Shown one piece after another: positions 18,301 to 26,430 of a stretch of DNA of 47,985 bases. Source of the DNA: Clostridiales bacterium UBA1316. GTDB taxonomy: Bacteria; Bacillota; Clostridia; Oscillospirales; Oscillospiraceae. Position 1 is the stretch's first letter. Every line of letters begins with the position of its first letter. Position numbers and translations under genes: made by a program. The notes under the pieces were generated by a model. The model searched no databases and was not told the origin of the DNA. It worked only from the letters and a program-made list of their open reading frames with translations. The DNA lies in contig DBTM01000073.1 in NCBI GenBank assembly GCA_002307055.1, positions 1 through 47,985 of the forward strand, given 5' to 3'.

Positions 18301-18821
18301 AGGGCAAGATGCGGGAATTCGATGACGGGCAGCAGGTGACCATTGCCGGCGTTATTTCTGCCGTCAAAACAAAGCAGACCCGGAATAATACCCTGATGGC
18401 CTATATCACGCTCGAAGACGGCACCGGCAGTATGGAGCTCCTGGCGTTCCAGCGCGCGCTGGATTCAGGAGGCGTTTACGTCAAAGAAAATATTCCGGTC
18501 TATATTACCGGCAAGCTTTCAGCCAGAGATGAAAAGGAACCGCAGCTCCTCGTCGATTCTATCCGTCCGCTGTCTGATTTTGACGCCATGCCCGGCGAAG
18601 AGGTGCCGGTCGAAAAGAAACTCTATGTCAAAGTCCCGAGTGAAAATAACGAAACATATGAGCGCTTGAAGCTCATCCTCGTCATGTTTCCCGGCGACGA
18701 TCAGCTGATCCTGTTTTTTGAGGATACTAAAAAACGCCGTGGGACAAAATGCGTCATTCACGAAGCACTTATTAACGAGCTCAACCAAATGTTCGGTATG
18801 GAAAACGTTGTTTTAAAGTAA
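15330..18821 (+). CDS. dnaE: DNA polymerase III alpha subunit
   Basis: This is a C-family replicative DNA polymerase of 1163 residues. The N-terminal PHP domain starts HLHVHSEYSLLDGA; the palm carries MPDIDTDF near residue 395 with catalytic aspartates; GPGRGSAAGS lies just before it; and an OB-fold near the C-terminus begins VTIAGVISAVKTK. In Gram-positives DnaE works with PolC, extending primers on the lagging strand. The start is a TTG at 15330: the nearby ATG at 15325 is out of frame and GGTGAG sits just upstream. The domain set is complete and there is no sign of an intein or frameshift. Confidence 0.96.
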   Translation: MAFVHLHVHSEYSLLDGACRIKDLVKRTGELGQTAVAITDHGAMYGVISFYKEALKAGIKPIIGCEVYVAARSRFDMEHNADSSRNHLVLLCKNETGYKNLCLLVSKAYTEGFYIKPRIDMELLAAHHEGLIALSACLAGDIPQCLIREDYNAAKEKALDMSVLFGDDSFFLELQDHGIKEQQPVNAGLIKISEETGIPLVVTNDVHYIAKKDAYAQDVLMCIQTGKTVQDTDRMRFETEEFYLKSEEEMRALFPQYGQAYDNTARIADMCNLTFEFNKYKLPEFKLPEGVRSVDYLLELCLKGFEKKYGPDREEAKKQLLYELDMIERMGFTDYFLITSDFISYAKGQGIPVGPGRGSAAGSVVSYCLDIITVDPMKYSLYFERFLNPERVSMPDIDTDFCERRRGEVIDYVKRKYGADHVAQIVTFTTLKAKNAVRNVAKALGLTFAEENELAREIPSVMNITIGQALLSSKRLKEMYDGDERIKKVLDTAMTLEDMPKDSGTHASGIIITKNPVCDYVPLTLSKKDGSIATQYVHATIEELGLLKMDFLGLRNLTIIRDAEKEIRKTIPGFTVDTIPDDDKETYDMLSAGKTSGVFQLESTGMTGVCVGLSPKSIEDITAIIALYRPGPMDSIPRFLENNKHPNKITYQHPLLEPILKVTYGCIVYQEQVIEIFRKLGGFSLGQADLIRRAMSKKKQAEIEKERKTFIEGDLARNICGALANGVPRDVAASIYDEIFDFANYAFNKSHAVAYAYVAYQTAYLKCHFTKAYMAALLSANLYLPEKVAEYTEECRETGIQLLPPDVNESDDMFTVSGDHIRYGLVAVKNIGRGFILALMAERRNNGPFKDFEEFCRRMYGGDLNRRALESLIKCGGFDSFGVRRRQLMMVSTTVLDSVADAKRKNVDGQLNLFGLSDSPDEQADGQKITLPDVPEFSRRDLMTMEHEVTGLYLTGHPMDEYRSAARHLGAVSIGAILTDFSQEDDMAPGEGKMREFDDGQQVTIAGVISAVKTKQTRNNTLMAYITLEDGTGSMELLAFQRALDSGGVYVKENIPVYITGKLSARDEKEPQLLVDSIRPLSDFDAMPGEEVPVEKKLYVKVPSENNETYERLKLILVMFPGDDQLILFFEDTKKRRGTKCVIHEALINELNQMFGMENVVLK

Positions 18822-18934
18822 GGCTGAATTTCCGAGGCGGCAGACAAATGGCCGCCCGCATATGCATCTTGCCGGAAGAAATCTAACAAAACTGATGATA
18901 CTCGTTACACCAAATAAAAAATGTGAGGTTAACA
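18822..18934 (+). other. dnaE to beta-CASP gene spacer
   Basis: The spacer holds a modest GC stem, GGCGGC with GCCGCC around nine bases near 18837-18857, without a T tract. No convincing promoter was seen; the following gene has its own GTGAGG ribosome site. Confidence 0.35.
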
Positions 18935-20623
18935 ATGAAACTATCTTTTTACGGAGCAGACAGGGAAGTTACCGGCAGCTGCCACGGTGTCGAAACTAAC
19001 GGCAAAAAGATTCTTGTCGACTGCGGTATGCTCCAAGGGAGTGAGCATTCGTACGGGCAGGATTTCCCGTTCAATCCCGCCGCCATTGATTACGTCGTCA
19101 TGACACACGCGCATATCGACCATTCCGGTCGGCTGCCGCTGCTCGTTAAGCAAGGATTCAAAAACAAAATTTACGCGACCGGCGCGACGATTGATCTGCT
19201 CCAGATAATGCTGCGCGACAGCGCGCATATTCAGGAGGTTGAAGCGGGCTGGAAATCCAGGAAGGGCAGGCGCGCGGGAAATATAGGCGCAGAGCCGATG
19301 TACACGGTTGAGGATGCCGAGGCAGTTTTTCAGTATTTCGTGCCTTGCCGCTATAACGAGGAGATCACGATAGACGAAGGTGTCAAAATTCGTTTCATCG
19401 ACGCCGGTCATCTGCTAGGCTCGGCATTTGTGGAGATGTGGCTCACCGAGGGCGGCGTCACAAAAAAGGTTGTATTTTCGGGAGATATCGGCAATATCGG
19501 ACAGCCGATCATCCGTGACCCGCAGTATATCAAGGAAGCGGACGTCGCCATCATGGAATCCACCTACGGTGACAGAAACCACGAGGTACCTGCCGATTAC
19601 ACGGAGGATCTGGCAAAAATTATCGACAAAACGCTTGGCGAGGGCGGCAATGTCATCTTTCCGTCCTTCGCTATTGGCAGAACACAGGAGCTCCTGTATT
19701 TTATCCGTGAGATGAAGGAGCGCGGACTCGTTAAGAGCGCGCCGAATTTTCCGGTCTATGTGGACAGCCCGCTCGGGAACGCCGCGACTAAAATTTACGG
19801 CGGTGAGCTTGAGGGGTATCTTGATGAGGACACGATTGCCGTCATCAAGGCGGGAAAACATTTCCTGAGCTTTGACAATCTCCGAATCTCGGAGACCTCG
19901 GAGGATTCCAAAGCCATCAATTTCGACAAGGAACCTAAAGTAATTATATCCTCGAGCGGCATGTGCGAGGCCGGGCGTATCCGCCATCACCTCAAGCACA
20001 ATTTGTGGAGGCCAGAATGCTGCGTCGTCTTCGTCGGCTTCCAGGCGAAGGGGACGCTTGGCAGGATATTGGTAGAAAAAGCGGCGCCCAAGGTTATGCT
20101 CTTCGGCGAGGAGATCGCTGTAAAATGCAATATCTATAACTTTCGGGGCATGAGCGCGCACGCGGATAAGGATGGATTATTAAAGTGGGTCCGATCCTTC
20201 GAGCCGAAGCCGGAGAAGGTGTTCGTCGTACATGGTGAAGAGGATGTCGCGAATATATTTACCCAAACGCTTAATGCCGAGGGATTCTCGGCGATGGCTC
20301 CTAAATTCACGGCGGTCTATGACCTCCTCACCGGAGAGCTTATGACGGAAGGCATTGATGAGAATGACCGCATTGTTGTTCCGAATACCGCCGCAACCGG
20401 TGCCGAAGGTGACAAGCCGGTTAAAAACGAAACGACTGCCCGTACTGAATCGGCGGCTAAAAGCGATACGTCTTATCGCCGAGAGTCTCCTGTTTATCAG
20501 CGCCTTGTCACCGCGGGCACACGCCTGTTAGGTGTCATTACGCACAATTACGGCGGACCCAATAAAGACCTTGCCGCGTTTGCCGATCAGATTATAAGTC
20601 TGGCAAATAAATGGGACAAATAA
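18935..20623 (+). CDS. Beta-CASP metallo-beta-lactamase-fold RNA hydrolase
   Basis: This 562-residue protein is a metallo-beta-lactamase-fold hydrolase with the RNA-specificity (beta-CASP/RMMBL) arrangement of CPSF-73/Ysh1-like nucleases, probably a cytoplasmic RNA exo- or endonuclease. The zinc motif THAHIDHSG (His58, His60, Asp62, His63) is followed by DAGHLLGSAF, FSGDIGN and ESTYGDRNHE; the beta-CASP cap contains SSGMCEAGRIRHHL, and RMMBL residues appear in GMSAHADKDG and VVHGE. About 110 extra residues at the C-terminus begin with a polar linker and end in a short helical segment. An in-frame GTG four codons earlier lies in the ribosome site, so ATG 18935 is preferred. The RNA target is unknown. 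Confidence 0.88.
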   Translation: MKLSFYGADREVTGSCHGVETNGKKILVDCGMLQGSEHSYGQDFPFNPAAIDYVVMTHAHIDHSGRLPLLVKQGFKNKIYATGATIDLLQIMLRDSAHIQEVEAGWKSRKGRRAGNIGAEPMYTVEDAEAVFQYFVPCRYNEEITIDEGVKIRFIDAGHLLGSAFVEMWLTEGGVTKKVVFSGDIGNIGQPIIRDPQYIKEADVAIMESTYGDRNHEVPADYTEDLAKIIDKTLGEGGNVIFPSFAIGRTQELLYFIREMKERGLVKSAPNFPVYVDSPLGNAATKIYGGELEGYLDEDTIAVIKAGKHFLSFDNLRISETSEDSKAINFDKEPKVIISSSGMCEAGRIRHHLKHNLWRPECCVVFVGFQAKGTLGRILVEKAAPKVMLFGEEIAVKCNIYNFRGMSAHADKDGLLKWVRSFEPKPEKVFVVHGEEDVANIFTQTLNAEGFSAMAPKFTAVYDLLTGELMTEGIDENDRIVVPNTAATGAEGDKPVKNETTARTESAAKSDTSYRRESPVYQRLVTAGTRLLGVITHNYGGPNKDLAAFADQIISLANKWDK

Positions 20624-20716
20624 AATACTGCTTATCTGTCCAATAACGGTATATTGGTTATGCCCCTGCGACTCCTCATAGGGAGACTGCAGGGGCTGCA
20701 TCCATGGAGTAGATTG

Positions 20717-22414
20717 ATGAAAAAAAGAATTATTTGCATTATATGCGTTATCCTGTATGCTTTTGGCTTCACGGCGAAAGCGGCGGGTACGGCATTTGCC
20801 GATGTACCTGCGGGGGACTGGTCGGAGGAAGCAATCGCCAAGGCTGCTGATCTGGGTATCATGGGCGGTTATGGCAGCGGCATCTTCGGATATGGAGATA
20901 CTATCACAAGAGCGGAATTCACCGTCATGCTGCCGCGGCTGTTCCACTGGAGTCTTGTGAATCCGGTGACGCCGACCTTTAAAGACAACACCGACATAAA
21001 TTCCTGGTATTATAAAGAGATAGAAACAGCGGTCGCCAACGGAGCCGTTGATACCGGCAGTTCGCTGTTCCGTCCAAGCGATCCTATCACGCGCGAAGAA
21101 ATGGCGGTGATGCTTGTCCGCGCGCTTGGTTATTCTGCTCTCGCGGATTCCCTTAAAAATGTAAAGACGCCGTTTACCGATGTGACTAGCAACTTGACCT
21201 ACATTGCAATGGCTTACGATTTCGGCATCATCAACGGGACAACCCCGACGACCTTTAACCCCGGCAGCTCCGCCACACGGGAACAAGCGGCAGTTATGAT
21301 GACGCGGCTGTATGACCGGTTTTTTTCGAAAATAGGCTGGGCGCACGCTTTTTATGCCATATCTTCTTACGTGCAGAAGGATATGATCCCGGCTTTCAAC
21401 GCTGTTTCATTTGGTTGGAGCAAGCTTGAAATTGACGGCACAGGCGCACCGGTACTCAACACATCCTCTTCAAACGGAAATACAGCCAGCATCCCAAGCG
21501 GTTATCAGGAAGTCGTGCAGCTTGCCAAAAAAAGCGGTGTTCCGGATAACCTGAACGTCTATTTAAGCGCCTCCAAAACGATAAATCTATCTGACGGAAC
21601 GATTACAGACCCCTGCAGCGTGATTTTGAATAATGCGGAGAATCGGACGCAAGCAATAGCGCAGATTACCGCCGAGCTTCAGCATGAGAAAAATTATTCC
21701 GGTGTGACCATCGATTTTGAGGAAATGAGAGGGACACAGCTGAAAAACAATTTTAACATCTTTCTTCAGGAACTGCGGGCAATCACATCACAACTGGGTA
21801 TGACGGTTTATGTCTGCGTCCCGCCCGTGACCTCAGACGGTATCTATTACGACGGTTACGATTATAAAACGATTGGCGATTACGCCGATAAAGTCATCCT
21901 CATGGCGCACGACTATGAAGCGAAATCGTTGACAACGGCCGATATGGATGCCGGTTTTACAATGACACCGACATCACCGATTTATGAAATATACACCGCC
22001 CTCCAGGCAATCACCGACAGCACAGCGGGAGTTCAGGATAAAAGCAAAATAGCACTGGCAATCAGCTTCGGCAGCGTTCAGTGGAAGCTCAGGGACGGTA
22101 AGGTACTTAATACCGACGCGCTGCTGCCGGAACCCTTGTCGATCTACAATAGAATGCTGGACCCGTCCTCTGTCATAAATTATTCGGTTAAATTTCAGAA
22201 TCCTTACATAACGTACCACAACAGCATCGACGATACGGATAATATCATCTGGTATGAGGATACGCGCAGCGTTGAGGCTAAAATGGATCTGGCGCGCATG
22301 TTTGGTATCACAGGCATTTCGTTTTGGCGGCTTGGCATCATCCCTGCCTACGGCGACTCGGCAGACAGGCAGTTGCTTTACGATGTCCCGACATGGCTGC
22401 AGAGCCAAAAATAA
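20717..22414 (+). CDS. SLH-domain exported protein with GH18 glycosidase domain
   Basis: This 565-residue protein is secreted and probably held on the cell surface. After a signal peptide (about 1-27) come three S-layer-homology repeats (about 29-80, 90-145, 153-205), with ITRAEF, ITREEM and ATREQAA at their ends, which bind wall polysaccharide. The C-terminal half is a GH18-like barrel of the YaaH/CwlL type: GVTIDFEE holds the DxE motif with the likely catalytic Glu, and GITGISFWRLG lies near the end. It probably cleaves peptidoglycan or a related glycan, in the wall or in the spore cortex. The ATG at 20717 gives the signal peptide and follows GGAG. Confidence 0.87.
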   Translation: MKKRIICIICVILYAFGFTAKAAGTAFADVPAGDWSEEAIAKAADLGIMGGYGSGIFGYGDTITRAEFTVMLPRLFHWSLVNPVTPTFKDNTDINSWYYKEIETAVANGAVDTGSSLFRPSDPITREEMAVMLVRALGYSALADSLKNVKTPFTDVTSNLTYIAMAYDFGIINGTTPTTFNPGSSATREQAAVMMTRLYDRFFSKIGWAHAFYAISSYVQKDMIPAFNAVSFGWSKLEIDGTGAPVLNTSSSNGNTASIPSGYQEVVQLAKKSGVPDNLNVYLSASKTINLSDGTITDPCSVILNNAENRTQAIAQITAELQHEKNYSGVTIDFEEMRGTQLKNNFNIFLQELRAITSQLGMTVYVCVPPVTSDGIYYDGYDYKTIGDYADKVILMAHDYEAKSLTTADMDAGFTMTPTSPIYEIYTALQAITDSTAGVQDKSKIALAISFGSVQWKLRDGKVLNTDALLPEPLSIYNRMLDPSSVINYSVKFQNPYITYHNSIDDTDNIIWYEDTRSVEAKMDLARMFGITGISFWRLGIIPAYGDSADRQLLYDVPTWLQSQK

Positions 22415-22529
22415 AAAGCGGATAGTAATATAAGGCAAATAAAAAAAATACTTTTTTCTTGCGGCAAAATAATGTATTATTGTGTTCGGCTATTTATAAA
22501 AAATCTCACATGAGCAGGGAAATGAATCA

Positions 22530-24128
22530 ATGGCAGCAAGAAAGACGGTATTATTCAGCAGTAAGAGCAGGAAAAAAGCCGAAGCACAAAATGACCATCC
22601 GCAAAAAAAGAAGCCGAAAGCGAAAAAGAGAATCACCATAGCGGCAAGTATCCTCATCTTTTTAGTCTGCTTATACAGTGTGGCTGTTTTTACAGATATA
22701 CCATTTATTAAAAAGTGGCGTGATATCTACATAGAAACGGCAATGGATACCTTAAACCATAAATGGTTGGCAACATTTTTTATCCCGGAGTCTGTCATCA
22801 ACAACGTCATGGACGAGCAGCAGGATATTTTCAATAAGCAGCAGGGTCTGCTCAGCACTTGGGGCAAACAGGCGTCTTCCGGGTATTCATTTTCGAATAT
22901 AAACACCGAAGCGGCTTTTTTGAAAGAATTTAAAGAAGTCGATCGGAAGTCTTTTACGGATTATATTAAAAAAAACCCGGATGTACTCAAGAACGGATAT
23001 CAGCATCTGCTCATTAATAAAACCGGGCTCAGCGACACCGGCACGACAATAAAGACCATCAATGGTGACCAGGTCGTGGCAGTCGATGTCGAAAACGGTA
23101 TACTTATTATCAAAATTACCGGCAGCGGATTCGTCGGCAAGCTGGCTATCGTCAAAGATCCGACGCGCGTTAAAGTCGGCGTGTCCGCAACAATCGGTTC
23201 CAGCGGCCAGACCGTTGCGCAGATTGCGGACGCAAACGAAGCGGTGCTCGCCATTAACGCCAGCGGATTCGCCGATTATCAGGCGACAGGCAACGGCGGG
23301 AAAGTTGTCGGCTTGCTCGTTTCCAACGGCAAAAAGTACAACAGCTCGGTTAAAGGTACCTTTTTAAACATTGGCTTTGGGCTGGACAACAGGCTCTACA
23401 TCGGCGCGTCAGCAGCGGATATAACCTACCGGGATGCGGTGGAGTTCGGCCCGGCACTGATTGTCAACGGAGACAATGTTATCGAGGATAAGAACCTGAC
23501 AAAGGGTTCCATGGGATTCGGCATCCAGCCGCGGACGGCAATCGGGCAAACGTCGGACGGCACTGTCCTGCTGATGACCGTAGACGGCAGAAAAGTCGGT
23601 TACAGCCTCGGGTGCTTTGTCACGGATTGCGCCGATATCTTAACGAAATACGGCGCTGTTCAGGCGGCAAACTTAGACGGCGGCAGCAGTACCATTATGG
23701 TATACAGAGGCAAGGAAATCACAGACCCCGCGGACAGTACGCATTACGGCAGAGCGGTGCCGGACGCTTTCATCGTGACGTATGCCGACGGTGCGGTTGT
23801 CGCGCCGAGCAGCAGCAGCGGCAAGCCGGGTACCCCCACCGGTATTAAGGGCAGCAAATCTTCCGCAAGCACGGTGTCAGCCAAACCTACTGACAGCAGC
23901 TCGACCCACAGCCCAACACCAACCGCAACGCCGGAGGGCAGCCCAACACCAACGAACACATCAGACAGTACACCCGGCAGTTCGTCAGACAGTAGTCCAT
24001 CGCTCGACAGCAGCCCTGACAGCAGCACGGATAGCAGCCCGTCTTCAAGCCCTGCTGACGACAGTCCTATGCCCAGCAGTCAACCAGACAGCATTTCGCC
24101 GGATAGCAGCCCAACATCCGGCAACTGA
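22530..24128 (+). CDS. Exported NAGPA-domain protein with Ser/Pro-rich tail
   Basis: This 532-residue protein has a very basic N-terminus, one membrane segment (about 35-57), a linker region, and a phosphodiester glycosidase (NAGPA/DUF2233) domain from about 190 to 430. Typical motifs are INASGF, FGIQPRTAIGQ, LLMTVDGR and AANLDGGSSTIMVY. The family removes sugars from phosphodiester links or acts in exopolysaccharide and wall metabolism. The last 100 residues are almost only Ser, Pro, Thr, Asp and Ala with repeated SPDSS-like units, resembling a wall-spanning or glycosylated stalk. It follows the SLH/GH18 gene on the same strand. The true substrate is unknown. Confidence 0.85.
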   Translation: MAARKTVLFSSKSRKKAEAQNDHPQKKKPKAKKRITIAASILIFLVCLYSVAVFTDIPFIKKWRDIYIETAMDTLNHKWLATFFIPESVINNVMDEQQDIFNKQQGLLSTWGKQASSGYSFSNINTEAAFLKEFKEVDRKSFTDYIKKNPDVLKNGYQHLLINKTGLSDTGTTIKTINGDQVVAVDVENGILIIKITGSGFVGKLAIVKDPTRVKVGVSATIGSSGQTVAQIADANEAVLAINASGFADYQATGNGGKVVGLLVSNGKKYNSSVKGTFLNIGFGLDNRLYIGASAADITYRDAVEFGPALIVNGDNVIEDKNLTKGSMGFGIQPRTAIGQTSDGTVLLMTVDGRKVGYSLGCFVTDCADILTKYGAVQAANLDGGSSTIMVYRGKEITDPADSTHYGRAVPDAFIVTYADGAVVAPSSSSGKPGTPTGIKGSKSSASTVSAKPTDSSSTHSPTPTATPEGSPTPTNTSDSTPGSSSDSSPSLDSSPDSSTDSSPSSSPADDSPMPSSQPDSISPDSSPTSGN

Positions 24129-24159
24129 TATAAACAGACGACGCAATACAAAAAGATAA

Positions 24160-24200
24160 AATGAATCCTTTGTTTTTACAAATAACAAAGGATTCATTCT
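24160..24200. terminator. Bidirectional terminator between convergent genes
   Basis: AATGAATCCTTTGTT (24160-24174) pairs perfectly with AACAAAGGATTCATT (24184-24198) around nine bases, between the NAGPA gene and the end of the minus-strand nitrilase operon. It is the only strong terminator downstream of that operon. Confidence 0.8.
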
Positions 24201-24279
24201 GATTTATACCGATCTTTTCGGAAGAAGGATGTCATCGATATTCCAGTGTGCGTCTTAAGAAAATAATCTCGCATAGTAT

Positions 24280-25059
24280 TTAGAGCAAAAGGAATAAATT
24301 GTAATTATCTTCATAGACAGTTTCTCCCGTCCAGTTACCGTTTTCTTTTAATCCAATAACGAGCCCGGTTTTGCTCGCTTCCAAACAGGCGAGACGTTCT
24401 CCGCTGCTCGACCAAAAGGCACTGCTGCCGCCTGCCGGTATATGGCATAGATGACCGGTGTAATTTGCCATTAAGACATTGATTGAATATGCTCTGGCAT
24501 ATGTGCTGAGCAATTCGTGTGCCGCACCGATAGAATCATCGGAATAAAAGATACTCGCTGAATAAACTGTGCTTCCCGCGCCGATCGCTTTCATGATGTG
24601 CTGGATATTCTCCATGTCATAACAGATCGCCAGTGAGATATTTTCCTGATCGAGCGTGAGAAGGGGATTGTTGACGCTGCTTGGTGTAAAATAATCACTT
24701 TCGCCTTCATAAAGGTATTGCTTTGTATAGAGCGAGACAGAATGATCGGGGAATATAACAAAGCTCCCGACATGCAGAGCAGAACCAAGCCTGACAGGTG
24801 CGCCAGCAATGATTATCATATGATAAGCTTCCGCTAAATTCCTTAATTCGTTAAGCCTTGCGTCGTATTGTGTGAAAGCAAGACGGCTGGCTGCTTCTCT
24901 GACGTACCCGGTAATCGACATCTCAGGGAAGACAAGCAGCTGCACGCCGTTCTCCACCGCCAGACGAATCAAGCCGTAATGCGTACTCAGATTATATTCG
25001 ATATTTTCATCCTTCGCGCATATCTGCGCCGCTGCGATAATGGTCGGTTTGCCTGTCAT
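24280..25059 (-). CDS. Nitrilase-superfamily carbon-nitrogen hydrolase
   Basis: This 259-residue cytoplasmic enzyme belongs to the nitrilase superfamily, whose members hydrolyse amides or carbamoyl groups. The Glu-Lys-Cys triad is visible: FPEMSITGY (Glu46), YTKQYLYEGE (Lys113) and LAICYDME (Cys146). The length fits single-domain amidase members such as omega-amidase or N-carbamoyl hydrolases. It is the last gene of the minus-strand operon that begins with the XRE regulator, 21 bases after the SRAP gene, with GGAGG before its start. Its substrate and its connection with DNA repair genes are unknown. Confidence 0.88.
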   Translation of the reverse strand: MTGKPTIIAAAQICAKDENIEYNLSTHYGLIRLAVENGVQLLVFPEMSITGYVREAASRLAFTQYDARLNELRNLAEAYHMIIIAGAPVRLGSALHVGSFVIFPDHSVSLYTKQYLYEGESDYFTPSSVNNPLLTLDQENISLAICYDMENIQHIMKAIGAGSTVYSASIFYSDDSIGAAHELLSTYARAYSINVLMANYTGHLCHIPAGGSSAFWSSSGERLACLEASKTGLVIGLKENGNWTGETVYEDNYNLFLLL

Positions 25060-25080
25060 GTTGTTACCTCCGGCAGAGTA

Positions 25081-25662
25081 TTATACAGCATCTCTGTATT
25101 TCAAGTTCACTTCGGATTGTTCCAGTATAATTTGCGAATCAACACGCTCTGTCAGCCATCTTTTGCGGATGTGCTCTGGTACAATGACCGGCATACGGTC
25201 GTGAATAAATGAAAGACTTGGAGCGGCCGGGCGGGTGAGAATGACAAAAAGCGGGAGCTGTTGGTCCGCCTCATATTTATATAGCCCTGCCATATAGATC
25301 GGTTTATCAAGACCTATGGCGTATTTGTACTTTGCCGTGCCGTCTTTTCGCCACTCGAAATAATAACCAGCCGGAATAAGGCAGCGGTGGAGCTCATACG
25401 CATTTTTAAACATTGGTTTTTCGGCGGCTGTCTCTAAGCGGGCGTTAATGACCTGTCCTTTGCCGTCAAAACGGGGGAAGCCCCATTTCATCAGAACAGG
25501 TGCGCTGTCCGTGATAATAGGTACAATATTCGTCGGGAAAATTTCGCCGCGCTTCATGTCGCTAAGAATAGGTGAATCTATATATGTCTTATTCACATAG
25601 TCAAGAATTGTCTGAAAACCGGAATCATCGTCAGGCTCGGGAATATAGAAACGACCGCACAT
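25081..25662 (-). CDS. SRAP domain abasic-site shield protein, YedK/HMCES-like
   Basis: SRAP proteins bind abasic sites in single-stranded DNA and form a stable thiazolidine crosslink through the cysteine exposed after Met1 removal. The start at 25662 is set by this chemistry and by GGAGGTGATG just upstream: it yields MCGRF with Cys2, while an upstream start would bury it. The other active-site residues match YedK: Asn73 in INARLET, Glu103 in GYYFEWRKDG and His154 in FIHDRMP. The length of 193 is slightly short of E. coli YedK. It lies in an operon with an XRE regulator and ImmA protease, divergent from dinB, consistent with a DNA-damage role. Confidence 0.93.
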   Translation of the reverse strand: MCGRFYIPEPDDDSGFQTILDYVNKTYIDSPILSDMKRGEIFPTNIVPIITDSAPVLMKWGFPRFDGKGQVINARLETAAEKPMFKNAYELHRCLIPAGYYFEWRKDGTAKYKYAIGLDKPIYMAGLYKYEADQQLPLFVILTRPAAPSLSFIHDRMPVIVPEHIRKRWLTERVDSQIILEQSEVNLKYRDAV

Positions 25663-25680
25663 GGACATCACCTCCGGAAT

Positions 25681-26115
25681 TTACGCCGCATACTCCAGAT
25701 ATCGGCACTGCGCTTTTAAATGCGTCAGAAACATTTTACGGTTCTTCGGAGAGATCATCGTCTCGGTGAGGCAACCGTTGTCATACCAACAGATCTCAAT
25801 CCTTTTTGCCGACAGAGCAAGTGAGGAAGAAGTGCTTTTGCAAAGCTGCATAAAGACGATGTCGTCATACTTGATTATCTCAGTAAATGGGCCGCATTTG
25901 CAGTAAAGCAGCTCACCGCGCAGTTCATAATAAGAACCGAACAGGAGCCATAACAGAAGCGCTGACGCAAGCACGGCTGAACCGCAACCGATTGCAGCCA
26001 TCTGCAGTGAAAAGCCCATTGACGCGGATAAATACAACGCGCCTACGGTCATAAAAGTAATCGCCGAAAAAATCATCGCTTCATTCCGGATATCTACAGC
26101 TGAATTTATCCTCAT
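25681..26115 (-). CDS. Small two-helix membrane protein with PH-like tail, unknown function
   Basis: I do not recognise a specific family for this 144-residue protein. Two adjacent membrane helices (about 15-37 and 40-62) are followed by YYELRGELLYCKCGPFTE and a beta-rich cytoplasmic domain of about 75 residues, which resembles the bacterial PH-like membrane proteins (YcxB/bPH type). The start at 26115 is preferred because GGGAGGA sits nine bases upstream; an ATG six codons earlier has none. It is 18 bases from the SRAP gene in the same operon. The role is unknown. Confidence 0.75.
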   Translation of the reverse strand: MRINSAVDIRNEAMIFSAITFMTVGALYLSASMGFSLQMAAIGCGSAVLASALLLWLLFGSYYELRGELLYCKCGPFTEIIKYDDIVFMQLCKSTSSSLALSAKRIEICWYDNGCLTETMISPKNRKMFLTHLKAQCRYLEYAA

Positions 26116-26143
26116 AATATAAAATCCTCCCATTCATTAGAAA

Positions 26144-26413
26144 TTATTGCCGGCGCTCGACAAACCAACGTCCCAGATTTTGGTCGGTTATTTTCGGGCT
26201 GCGTTCAAAAAACAGAAAGCTTTCTTTGCCGCAGGTGCGTATCGTATACCGGTCACCTTGGCCTCCGGCTTTCATGGCGGCCGACGGACGGATATCCAGT
26301 ATGCGGTCGATGATATATTCATGCCCGTCTTCCCATGTGAGGGTAAGGGGCGTCAGTCTGCCGTCGCTTGAGAAAGCGGCGGTCACCTTAACATAGACCT
26401 TGACATCATTCAT
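26144..26413 (-). CDS. Conserved-looking small protein of unknown function
   Basis: This 89-residue soluble protein has no signal peptide or membrane segment and looks all-beta with conserved-type aromatic positions (LTWEDGHEYIIDRILDIRP, then YTIRTCGKESFLFFE). I do not recognise a domain. It sits 17 bases after the ImmA/IrrE gene and 28 before the PH-like gene, so it belongs to the same operon. Its ribosome site is weak (GGTG). It may be an accessory of the polymerase or protease, which is inference from position only. Confidence 0.7.
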   Translation of the reverse strand: MNDVKVYVKVTAAFSSDGRLTPLTLTWEDGHEYIIDRILDIRPSAAMKAGGQGDRYTIRTCGKESFLFFERSPKITDQNLGRWFVERRQ

Positions 26414-26430
26414 TTTATGAAAACACCATA

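Noticed and set aside
19415..20161. 248-codon minus-strand open frame inside the beta-CASP gene
   Set aside because: It is an antisense shadow of a gene whose motifs are complete; no start signal.
20528..21346. 272-codon minus-strand frame across the SLH/GH18 start
   Set aside because: It overlaps two supported genes antisense and has no domain or ribosome site.
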